From positions 1-17,136 of the forward strand of contig JAISGB010000271.1 of NCBI GenBank assembly GCA_031263335.1: a stretch of DNA of 17,136 nt, in the 5' to 3' direction. This DNA is from Eubacteriales Family XIII. Incertae Sedis bacterium (GTDB taxonomy: Bacteria > Bacillota > Clostridia > Peptostreptococcales > Anaerovoracaceae). The position numbers were made by a program, and so were the translations under genes. The notes beneath the pieces are model-generated. The model was given only the letters and a program-made list of their open reading frames with translations, was not told the origin of the DNA and searched no databases. The first letter of the stretch is position 1, and each line of letters starts with the position of its first letter. Shown here in pieces: positions 7,774 through 14,212 of the stretch.

Positions 7774-8775
7774 ATGATCTATATTGAACCGAAATCAATG
7801 GACGCGGCCTTTCATTTTGCCGTCGAGGAGTACCTGACAGGTTGCGCGCGCTTCGATGCGCCGATGCTGATGACTTGGCAAACGGGCCGAACGGCCATGC
7901 TCGGAAGCAATCAGGTCGCGAAGGCGGAGATCGACGAAGCCGTCGCCGAAGAAAACGACGTCCGCGTCGTCAGGCGACGCAGCGGAGGCGGGACGATATT
8001 TACGGATCCCGGTTCCCTGCTTTACACCGTCATACTGCCTTGGAGCGATATGGCCGATACGAAGGAGATACTCAGGCGGCAGGTGGGCGGCCCCATCGTT
8101 GCCGCGTTGACGGATATGGGCATTCCCGCCGCCTTGGAAGGGAGAAATGACATCTTGGTGAACGGACGAAAGGTTTCGGGGCTGGCTCAGTATATCAAGG
8201 GCGATCGTATATGCAGTCACGGATCCCTGCTCTACGACACGGATCTGGGACTCCTGTCCAAGGTTCTGCGCGCGGACAGGGATAAGATTCGCAGCAAGGC
8301 GATCGATTCCGTACGGAGCCGCGTCGCCAATCTGAAGGAGTACATGGACGCGCCCCTGTCACCGGCGGGCTTTCGGTCGGCGCTGAAGGAGCGGCTGTTT
8401 GCCGCGAGCGAGATCGAGGAATACGCGTTGACCGATCGGGAGGAGGACGCCGTTCGCGCCATAAGGGAATCGGTCTACGGTTCGCGGGCGTGGACGTGGG
8501 ATAAGTCCCCGCCCTATTCGTTCGAAAATAGCAGGAGATACGCCGGCGGTCGGCTTGAGGTCTTTCTCGCCGTCGAACGGGGCGTGATCCGACATTGCGG
8601 TATTCGGGGAGATTTTATGGGGCTTACGCCCGTGTCGGGATTGGAACGGCGCGTTGAAGGCAACCGATTTGACGCCGACGAACTCGCGCGCGTATTCGAT
8701 CGCGCGGAGGGTGTGATCGCGCGTTGCCTCGGAACGCTGACGAAACGTGAATTGTTGGACTGCATGTTTGCGTAA
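7774..8775 (+). CDS. lplA: Lipoate-protein ligase A family protein
   Basis: LplA activates lipoate (or octanoate) with ATP and transfers it to a lysine of acceptor domains such as glycine-cleavage H protein or 2-oxoacid dehydrogenase E2. The 333-residue protein has the family hallmarks: an N-terminal NxAxEE-like stretch (AFHFAVEEYL), the lipoyl-AMP pocket RRRSGGGTIFTDPGSLLYT (67-85) and the catalytic Lys in GRKVSGLAQ (K133). A C-terminal accessory domain follows (about 250-333), with SPPYSFENSRRYAGG matching the LplA accessory domain. Full two-domain enzymes can usually do both the activation and transfer steps. The start ATG at 7774 follows a GGGGGAAA stretch. lipA begins 12 bp after its stop, so the two form an operon. 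No lipB, gcvH or E2 gene is visible here. Confidence 0.93.
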   Translation: MIYIEPKSMDAAFHFAVEEYLTGCARFDAPMLMTWQTGRTAMLGSNQVAKAEIDEAVAEENDVRVVRRRSGGGTIFTDPGSLLYTVILPWSDMADTKEILRRQVGGPIVAALTDMGIPAALEGRNDILVNGRKVSGLAQYIKGDRICSHGSLLYDTDLGLLSKVLRADRDKIRSKAIDSVRSRVANLKEYMDAPLSPAGFRSALKERLFAASEIEEYALTDREEDAVRAIRESVYGSRAWTWDKSPPYSFENSRRYAGGRLEVFLAVERGVIRHCGIRGDFMGLTPVSGLERRVEGNRFDADELARVFDRAEGVIARCLGTLTKRELLDCMFA

Positions 8776-8787
8776 GGACGGTATGCC

Positions 8788-9636
8788 ATGCTCGAAAAAC
8801 CCGATTGGATCCGCAGACGCCATCGCGCGAACCCTCGGATCGACGAGACGGAGCGCCTCCTCGAAGAATTTCGGCTGAATACGATATGCAGGGAGGCGGA
8901 TTGCCCCAATCACGCCGAGTGCTTCTCGAAAAAGACGGCCACCTTCCTGATCCTCGGCGTACACTGTACGCGCAACTGCGCGTTTTGCAATGTGACCAAC
9001 GCGCCGCCCCGTCCCGTCGATCCGGGTGAACCTGCCCGCGTCGGCGCGGCGATCGCGCGGCTTGGGTTGAAGTACGTCGTCATCACGTCGGTCACGCGGG
9101 ACGATCTGCCCGATGGCGGATCGGCGCATTTCGCGGCCGTCGTCGCGGAGACGCGCCTGCGGAATCCGGAAACCCTCATAGAGGTGTTGATCCCGGATTT
9201 CGGCGGCGTCGAACGATCCTTGCGGACGGTGATCGAGGCGGAGCCCGATGTGATCGGACACAATATGGAGACAGTCAGGGAACTGTATGCGCGTGTGCGC
9301 CCGGAAGCGGACTACGACAGATCCCTGCGTGTGATCGGAATGACGGGCGCGCTTGCGCCGGCCATCCCGAGAAAGAGCGGATTCATGCTCGGTTTGGGGG
9401 AAACGGAGGACGAGGTGGCGGCGTTGATGGATGATCTGCGGCGATCGGGATGCGAATTTTTGACCATCGGTCAGTATCTTGCCCCGTCCGCGAGACATTT
9501 GGATGTCGTCGAATACGTCTCGCCGGATCGGTTCGCCGAATACGGACGGATGGCGCGGGATCGAGGGTTCACTTTCGTGGTTTCCGCGCCTTTTGCTCGC
9601 AGCTCTTACCGCGCGGAGGAGGCTTTGGGGTTGTAA
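8788..9636 (+). CDS. lipA: Lipoyl synthase (radical SAM)
   Basis: LipA inserts two sulfur atoms into protein-bound octanoyl groups to give lipoyl cofactor. The sulfur comes from its auxiliary [4Fe-4S] cluster. The 282-residue product has the auxiliary cluster motif C34-x4-C39-x5-C45 (CREADCPNHAEC), the radical SAM motif C60-x3-C64-x2-C67 (CTRNCAFC) and the C-terminal RSSY serine (about 271-274) that ligates the auxiliary cluster. Length is normal for the family. The ATG at 8788 is 12 bp downstream of lplA, with AAGGACGG just upstream, which indicates translation from the shared transcript. With LplA alongside, the operon could both salvage lipoate and convert ligated octanoate to lipoate. The assignment is secure. 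Confidence 0.96.
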   Translation: MLEKPDWIRRRHRANPRIDETERLLEEFRLNTICREADCPNHAECFSKKTATFLILGVHCTRNCAFCNVTNAPPRPVDPGEPARVGAAIARLGLKYVVITSVTRDDLPDGGSAHFAAVVAETRLRNPETLIEVLIPDFGGVERSLRTVIEAEPDVIGHNMETVRELYARVRPEADYDRSLRVIGMTGALAPAIPRKSGFMLGLGETEDEVAALMDDLRRSGCEFLTIGQYLAPSARHLDVVEYVSPDRFAEYGRMARDRGFTFVVSAPFARSSYRAEEALGL

Positions 9637-9658
9637 CGGGTTTGTTGTCTCGCGCGAC

Positions 9659-9674
9659 GCGACGTGAACGTCGC
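9659..9674. repeat. 7-bp inverted repeat downstream of lipA
   Basis: GCGACGT (9659-9665) pairs with ACGTCGC (9668-9674) around a 2-base spacer, with flanking CGCG bases that could extend it. It starts 22 bp after the lipA stop and lacks a T-tract. It may be part of a weak terminator or an operator; the role is unknown. Confidence 0.35.
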
Positions 9675-9726
9675 TGTACGCGGTGGAAGTGCGGTGAGCG
9701 GAAGGAAACCGTCACATAAAAATATT

Positions 9727-9781
9727 TTGAAAGATTATACAACATTTCTCTATATTATTTATATGGACATCAGTGTATAAT
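9727..9781 (+). promoter_or_regulatory. AT-rich promoter region upstream of the marR gene
   Basis: In an AT-rich island, TTGAAA (9727-9732) and TATATT (9751-9756) are separated by 18 bp, each a 5/6 match to sigma-A consensus. A perfect TATAAT follows at 9776-9781 but has no matching -35, so it may be a second start or chance. Either would give a leader of about 160-180 nt before the marR ATG at 9947. This is the clearest promoter for the marR-radical SAM group. Confidence 0.6.
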
Positions 9782-9802
9782 AATGGTATGCGATCATAAA
9801 TT

Positions 9803-9905
9803 GCGCCGTTGCGGGTGAAACGATTTGCCTATGACGGAGGAGAACGGGCTGTTTCACGGAGCCATGGCGGCGCATACGGCGGAATTGCCGTTGTCGCTTC
9901 CCGAC
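9803..9905 (+). ncRNA. Candidate structured leader RNA upstream of marR (no known class assigned)
   Basis: Nested pairings are visible: GCGCCG (9803-9808) with CGGCGC (9868-9873), and inside it GTGAAAC (9815-9821) with GTTTCAC (9851-9857). Local hairpins follow: ACGGC/GCCGT around GGAATT (about 9876-9890) and GTCG/CGAC (9893-9896 with 9902-9905). The region lies just after the promoter and ends about 30 bp before the marR ribosome binding site. I do not recognise a known riboswitch consensus. It occupies most of the 310-bp gap between lipA and marR. It may be cis-regulatory or chance pairing in GC-rich DNA. Confidence 0.3.
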
Positions 9906-9946
9906 TAACCGGAATAAAGTGAAGAATTTAATTGGAGAATAAAAAA

Positions 9947-10411
9947 ATGAAAAAAGCAGAGAAAACCGTAGATGACATATTGGCAAGGCTCTTTGTCACC
10001 ACCCTCAAGATCGAGGAACGCGCCATTGCCGCAAATTTCAACAATGATCTTTCGATTTCGGAACTCCATGTGATCCGCGAGATCGGAATTCACGATAGCA
10101 AAACCATGACGCAGGTCGCCAAGGGGCTGAAGATCAGCGTCGGCGCCCTGACCACCGCCATGAACAAATTGGAGCAAAAAGGCTATGTGTTGCGTATGCG
10201 CGACATCGGGGACAGGCGGATCGTCAATGTCTGTCTGACGGACGCGGGCAGATCGGCGTTTGACGCGCATGGAGCCTTTCACAAGAAGATGGTGAACGCC
10301 GCTCTCTCCCAACTGTCCGCAAATGAGAAGGAAGTGTTGCTGACGGCGCTCACCCGATTGGACGACTATTTCATAGAGGAATGGAACAAGTGCCAAGCGA
10401 AACCAAAATAA
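9947..10411 (+). CDS. MarR-family transcriptional regulator
   Basis: This is a 154-residue winged-helix DNA-binding protein, expected to act as a dimer on a palindromic operator, often its own promoter. The order is an N-terminal dimerisation helix, a helix-turn-helix about residues 35-80 (SELHVIREIG through ISVGALTTAMNKLEQKGYV) and a wing with DIGDRR, the classic MarR Asp-Arg pair. A C-terminal helical dimer region completes it. The ATG at 9947 is preferred because GGAG (9934-9937) lies 9 bases upstream; a TTG at 9932 would overlap that site. The next gene, a radical SAM protein, begins 88 bp later on the same strand, so this regulator may control that cluster. FabT-like regulators of fatty acid synthesis are similar, but no fab gene is present. 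Its ligand is unknown. Confidence 0.9.
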   Translation: MKKAEKTVDDILARLFVTTLKIEERAIAANFNNDLSISELHVIREIGIHDSKTMTQVAKGLKISVGALTTAMNKLEQKGYVLRMRDIGDRRIVNVCLTDAGRSAFDAHGAFHKKMVNAALSQLSANEKEVLLTALTRLDDYFIEEWNKCQAKPK

Positions 10412-10447
10412 GCGAGGCGTCGATCGGTTAATTGAACAATAGATGCG

Positions 10448-10466
10448 GACGCCCATGGCGGGCGTC
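10448..10466 (+). promoter_or_regulatory. Stem-loop between marR and the radical SAM gene
   Basis: GACGCCC (10448-10454) pairs perfectly with GGGCGTC (10460-10466) around ATGGC. It is followed by AAAA rather than a T-tract, so it is not a standard terminator. It lies 33 bp before the radical SAM start and could be a processing site, partial attenuator or operator. Confidence 0.35.
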
Positions 10467-10499
10467 AAAACGGTTGTTGCATGAAAAGGTTGAGCGATT

Positions 10500-11927
10500 A
10501 TGCCCGCAATGCTGACGGTTCAAACCATCTGTCCTGTCTGTAAACGACCGCTTGCCGCCTCCTATGCGGAGCGCGACGGTTCCGTGTTTTTTGAAACGCG
10601 CTGTCCCGATCACGGCGCGTTTTCGTCTGTTGTCGCAGAACAAGCGGAGGATTATGCACGGTGGATGGAGCGCCGCTCCGTCGCCGTGCCGCCCAAACAG
10701 GCGATGACGCGCGGCGCGCACGGCGCGACGGCTCTGTTCGGAGGGACCGGATCGGAACCGGAAAACACGGAATGCCCGCTTCACTGCGGGACCTGCGAGA
10801 ACCACCTGATGACGGCGTGTTGCGTCCTCTTGGACGTGACGGAACGTTGCAATCAACATTGTCCCTATTGTTTCGCGCGGGCGGGGGACGATGCGGCGGC
10901 GGATCCGTCCCTCGAGGACATCGCGCGCAAGTACGAGCGGCTGTTGGAGTTGGGGGAGGAGCGGGCGTTCAATATCCAACTGTCCGGCGGCGAACCGACC
11001 GTGCGGGACGATCTGCCGTCCATCATCGAGATCGGCAGGAAGAAAGGCTTTGAATACATACAGCTCAATACCAACGGCAGACGCCTCGGGGAGGAAGCGG
11101 GCTACGCGGATGCCCTGAAACGCGCGGGCTTGACGACCGTATTCCTGCAATTCGACGGGACGGACGACGCGATCTACACGGCGCTCCGGGGCGAACCCCT
11201 CTTGGATATCAAATGCGCGGCCATCGAGAACTGCCGAAAGGCGGGCTTGCCCGTGACGCTTGTCCCCACGGTGGTGTCCGGCGTCAATGTGACGGACATC
11301 GGCAACATGGTGGATTTCATGTTGGCTCGCCTGAACGTGGTCAAGGGTATACATTTTCAGCCCGTGAGCTATTTCGGTCGCCATCCCGGCGTACCGGATG
11401 ATCCGCGCGATCGCGTGACCATGTTCGCCGTCATGCGCGAGATAGAAAGGCAGACGGGCGGCCGCATACGCCGCGACGCGTTGGTTCCCATCAGCACAGG
11501 CCATCAGCTGTGCTGTTTCTGCAGCAACTTCCTGCGGGAACGCAACGGAGCGCTGACCTCCATTCTCAGCGAGGCGCAGAAGAAAGAGGGCGTCTCGTGC
11601 TGTTGCGAGACGGAACCCGATCCCCTCTCCGTCATTCGCAAGGACAGGGACTTCGTCCTGAATAAATGGGTCGTCGACGCGGACGACGCGCCGGCCGCGT
11701 CGTCGCGCCTCCATGACGACGGGGACGAATCCCTCTCGTTGGACGAAGCGCTCTCCTATATCAAGCGGAATATGTTCACCATATCGGGCATGGCTTTCAT
11801 GGATCAAAGCAATCTCGACGCGGAGCGGTTGAAGCGTTGCCGTGTCCAAGTGTTTTCGGAGGACGAGCGCCTCATCCCGTTCTGCGCGTACAACAGCGTC
11901 TACCGACGGCGGATCCGCCTTGATTAA
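10500..11927 (+). CDS. Cysteine-rich radical SAM protein, TrsS-like (COG1964-type)
   Basis: The 475-residue protein has an N-terminal zinc-finger-like part (CPVC at 11-14, CPDHG at 35-39) and a second cysteine group C92-x3-C96-x2-C99. The radical SAM motif follows as C117-x3-C121-x2-C124 (CNQHCPYC), with the SAM-binding GGEP at 163-166. C-terminal cysteines are C338, C339, C341 and the triplet CCC at 367-369, suggesting one or more extra clusters. This layout matches the archaeal MJ0619-type pterin methylase / tetraether synthase superfamily. From memory it also matches NCBI's radical SAM (seleno)protein TrsS; Cys is used here and no in-frame UGA is needed. Substrate unknown. AAAAGG (10484-10489) precedes the ATG. 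It leads the set of methyltransferase, C-GCAxxG-C-C protein and CoA-ligase-like genes. The superfamily is certain; the TrsS equivalence is likely. Confidence 0.85.
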   Translation: MPAMLTVQTICPVCKRPLAASYAERDGSVFFETRCPDHGAFSSVVAEQAEDYARWMERRSVAVPPKQAMTRGAHGATALFGGTGSEPENTECPLHCGTCENHLMTACCVLLDVTERCNQHCPYCFARAGDDAAADPSLEDIARKYERLLELGEERAFNIQLSGGEPTVRDDLPSIIEIGRKKGFEYIQLNTNGRRLGEEAGYADALKRAGLTTVFLQFDGTDDAIYTALRGEPLLDIKCAAIENCRKAGLPVTLVPTVVSGVNVTDIGNMVDFMLARLNVVKGIHFQPVSYFGRHPGVPDDPRDRVTMFAVMREIERQTGGRIRRDALVPISTGHQLCCFCSNFLRERNGALTSILSEAQKKEGVSCCCETEPDPLSVIRKDRDFVLNKWVVDADDAPAASSRLHDDGDESLSLDEALSYIKRNMFTISGMAFMDQSNLDAERLKRCRVQVFSEDERLIPFCAYNSVYRRRIRLD

Positions 11928-11971
11928 GGAATGAACGGCTGAATATCAATGATTTTTCCTCGTTTTTCCAC

Positions 11972-12011
11972 TCGATCTCCGAAGGTGGGAAGGCGATCGA
12001 AAATTTTTTTT
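11972..12011 (+). terminator. Possible terminator or attenuator after the radical SAM gene
   Basis: TCGATC (11972-11977) pairs with GATCGA (11995-12000), followed by AAA and a run of eight T (12004-12011). The loop is long (17 bases), so the hairpin is weak. If active it would reduce expression of the methyltransferase and later genes relative to the radical SAM gene. The AT-rich stretch 12000-12036 may alternatively serve as an upstream promoter element. Confidence 0.35.
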
Positions 12012-12049
12012 AAAAAAGTTTTGTATTTTTTGAGTCAAGAGGTGGTTTT

Positions 12050-12775
12050 TTGGGTAAGAATAGTCCGGGAGGCTTTGAACTCGTCGCGTACGCGGTGCGA
12101 AAGGCCGGTCTGAAACGAGGGCAGAGGATGCTCGAGATCGGTTGCGGGGAAGGTGAGACGTTGCATGAACTGAAGGAGCGGTTCGGCATTCGCGGCAGCG
12201 GCGTCGACAAATCCGCGGAATCGGTGAAACGGGGAAAGACCCGATACCCGGACGCGGACATCCGGGAGGGGGATGCGGATTTCTTGGAGTTCCCGATCCG
12301 CACATTCGACGGCGTGTTGCTCGAGTGTACCCTGTCGGTGGCGGCGATGCAGACGGAGGTCATACACGAAGCCTACTGCGTGCTGAAGGACGGGGGCAAG
12401 CTGATCATCAGCGATCTGTTCGCGAAGGCGTCCGAGCGGGAAGAGGGGACGTCCGAGGCCGGGCAGGGAAGCGCGGAGGACGTGAACGGCTCCCTCTGCG
12501 ACGGAGGGGCGGGCGGCCTGATCGATCGGGAGAAATTGATCGCCCTCTGCGAGGAGATCGGGTTTACGGAGTTATTATGGGAGGATAGGACGGAGGATTT
12601 GAAGACCTTTGTCGCGGAGAAACTGATGGAACATGGTTCAATGGAGGCGTATTTTGCGTCCGTCGTCCCGGAAGGGGCGCCGACGGAGACCTTCTGCAAG
12701 GCTTCCGGAAGCGGAAAGAAACAGGGCTATTTTCTTCTGATCATGGAAAAACCAAAGGCGCGGGTCAAAAGTTGA
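12050..12775 (+). CDS. SAM-dependent methyltransferase, DVU_1556/TrsM-like
   Basis: This is a class I Rossmann-fold methyltransferase of 241 residues. SAM motif I is LEIGCGEGE (28-36), the acidic residue after strand 2 is in GVDKS (about 51-55), and the post-motif region reads FDGVLLECTLSV (86-97), then LKDGGKLIISDLF. The opening SPGGFELVAYAV and the ECTLS signature fit what I recall of the DVU_1556 family found beside TrsS-type radical SAM proteins. The acceptor is unknown. A low-complexity acidic/Gly stretch near residues 129-155 looks like a loop insertion. The start is probably TTG at 12050, with GAGGTG 5 bases upstream; no ATG lies near the conserved start. The next gene begins 13 bp later with its own GGGGGA site, so they are co-translated from one transcript. 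Confidence 0.85.
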   Translation: MGKNSPGGFELVAYAVRKAGLKRGQRMLEIGCGEGETLHELKERFGIRGSGVDKSAESVKRGKTRYPDADIREGDADFLEFPIRTFDGVLLECTLSVAAMQTEVIHEAYCVLKDGGKLIISDLFAKASEREEGTSEAGQGSAEDVNGSLCDGGAGGLIDREKLIALCEEIGFTELLWEDRTEDLKTFVAEKLMEHGSMEAYFASVVPEGAPTETFCKASGSGKKQGYFLLIMEKPKARVKS

Positions 12776-12788
12776 CGAAGGGGGAAAC

Positions 12789-13175
12789 ATGAAACTACAG
12801 GAACGTTTGTTTGAATCGAAACTCAAGGGGCATTGTTGCAGCCAGACGATCATGGCGTTGTGCATCGAGGACCTCGGGAAGGAGAACACGGATCTGATCA
12901 CCTCTATGGCGGCGTTTTGCAACGGCATGGGGCAGGGGAAGATCTGCGGGACCTTGGCCGCCGCCGTGGCCGCGCTCTATGTGGCGGACGCCGCCGCCGC
13001 GCAGGATCATCTGCAGGATGACCTGATGGATTGGTTCGGGGACAGATACGGCGGTTACGATTGTTTCGAGATCATACAGGACGACGCGCTCAAGCGCATC
13101 GAGCTGTGTCCCGGCATCGTCATGGAGACCTACCGGAAGTTGGAGGATATGTTGCACTTGCGGGAAAACGGATGA
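12789..13175 (+). CDS. C-GCAxxG-C-C family putative redox protein (DVU_1555-like)
   Basis: This small protein of 128 residues has seven cysteines at 16, 17, 25, 44, 53, 92 and 107. The pattern HCCSQ, then CNGMGQGKICG, then YDCFEII and LCP matches the C-GCAxxG-C-C family of probable redox or Fe-S proteins. The stretch DWFGDRYGGYDC is like the DVU_1555 subgroup as I remember it. The core after C53 is CGTLAA, where relatives usually have a Gly-rich CGAxxG. No signal peptide or membrane segment is visible, so it is cytoplasmic. Function is unknown; electron transfer or metal-cluster handling is the usual guess. The ATG at 12789 follows GGGGGAAAC. Its stop overlaps the start of the CoA-ligase-like gene (ATGA, 4 bp), which indicates translational coupling. 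Confidence 0.85.
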   Translation: MKLQERLFESKLKGHCCSQTIMALCIEDLGKENTDLITSMAAFCNGMGQGKICGTLAAAVAALYVADAAAAQDHLQDDLMDWFGDRYGGYDCFEIIQDDALKRIELCPGIVMETYRKLEDMLHLRENG

Positions 13176-14212
13176 GCGTCGAGATAAGCGTCGATCGGTG
13201 GATAGGGGAAAAAATAGGTTTGGAACGCGGAGCGGCGCTGACACGGGACGCGCTTTCCGCATACCAACTCGCCCGATTGCGCGAGACCGTCGCCTACGCG
13301 AAGACGAACAGCGCCTTCTACGGGAGGGCGTTTGCCGATATCGATCCGGACGCGGACATCCGCGATCTCTCGGATCTCGCGCGGCTCCCGCTGATGGACG
13401 CGGCTTCGCTCATCGCCGAGGGGGCGGGCATGGTCTGCGTCTCCGCTTCCGAGGTGAGCCGCATCGTCACCCTCGAAACCGGCGGCAGTACGGGCAAGCC
13501 CAAACGCGTCTATTTTACAGAGGACGATCAGGAGTTGATGATCGACTACATCCGGCACGGGTTGCGCGTCATGGCGCAACCGGGGGATGTGTTCTTGGTG
13601 CTCATGCCCTGCGAACGGCCGGGTTCCGTCGGTGATCTCGTGCGGATCGGACTCGAACGCATCGGCGTCGAGGTCATTCCGCTCGGTATCCTGCCCTTCG
13701 ATGGCAGCATGGACGATGAAACCCTCGTCCTCATGCGAAAAAAGGGTGTGAACTCCATGTTGGCGACCGCGTCGGCGGCGGTGCGGCTCGCGGAAAAAAG
13801 CGTGGGCGACGCGATCCTCACAGAGAACATGCGAACCCTGCTCCTGTCCGCAGAATACGTTTCGGGCGCCGCGCGCGCATCGATCGAACGGGCGTGGGAT
13901 TGTAAGGTATACGAGCATTACGGTATGACGGAGATGGGCCTCGGCGGCGCCATGGCGTGCGAATCGCGGATCGGCTACCATCCTCGGGAAGCGGATATCC
14001 TCTTCGAGATCCTCGACCCCGAGACGGGCGCCGTTGTACCCAAAGGGGCATATGGGGAGGTGGTGTTTACAACCCTGACGCGCAGGGCGATGCCGTTTAT
14101 TCGCTACAGGACGGGTGATTTCAGCCGATGGATACCCGGCCGCTGTCCCTGCGGCAGCATCCTCAAACGTTTGGATCGGGTCGGGAATCGCAAGGCCATG
14201 AAAGGATATTGA
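13172..14212 (+). CDS. AMP-dependent CoA ligase-like protein (DVU_1553-like), no C-terminal domain
   Basis: This 346-residue adenylate-forming enzyme resembles phenylacetate-CoA ligase PaaK. Visible motifs are the phosphate loop ETGGSTGKPKR (102-112), the adenine motif YEHYGMTEMGLGG (247-259), and GEVVFTTLTRRAMPFIRYRTGD (295-316, with the ribose-binding Asp), then RCPCGS (324-329). The chain ends just after the hinge, at RVGNRKAMKGY. The roughly 90-100-residue C-terminal domain that PaaK uses for thioester formation is therefore absent. It may only adenylate a carboxylate, or hand the acyl-AMP to a partner. GYHPREAD and the HYGMTEMGLGG signature fit the DVU_1553 family. The start ATG overlaps the preceding stop by 4 bp. 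The 3' end overlaps the convergent NTP-transferase gene by 50 bp. The substrate is unknown. Confidence 0.85.
   Translation: MSVEISVDRWIGEKIGLERGAALTRDALSAYQLARLRETVAYAKTNSAFYGRAFADIDPDADIRDLSDLARLPLMDAASLIAEGAGMVCVSASEVSRIVTLETGGSTGKPKRVYFTEDDQELMIDYIRHGLRVMAQPGDVFLVLMPCERPGSVGDLVRIGLERIGVEVIPLGILPFDGSMDDETLVLMRKKGVNSMLATASAAVRLAEKSVGDAILTENMRTLLLSAEYVSGAARASIERAWDCKVYEHYGMTEMGLGGAMACESRIGYHPREADILFEILDPETGAVVPKGAYGEVVFTTLTRRAMPFIRYRTGDFSRWIPGRCPCGSILKRLDRVGNRKAMKGY

Noticed and set aside
9831..9908. A 25-codon frame (MTEENGLFHG...) in the marR leader, a possible leader peptide
   Set aside because: No ribosome binding site at a suitable distance from the ATG, and the stretch overlaps the proposed RNA helices. 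It is too short to judge by composition.
10482..10493. In-frame TGA codons upstream of the radical SAM start, considered as possible selenocysteine in an extended N-terminus
   Set aside because: No conserved sequence upstream, two stops close together, and the N-terminal CPVC motif fits a start at ATG 10500.
10428..11849. 473-codon frame antisense to the radical SAM gene
   Set aside because: Arg/His-rich, no motifs. The plus-strand gene has all radical SAM signatures.
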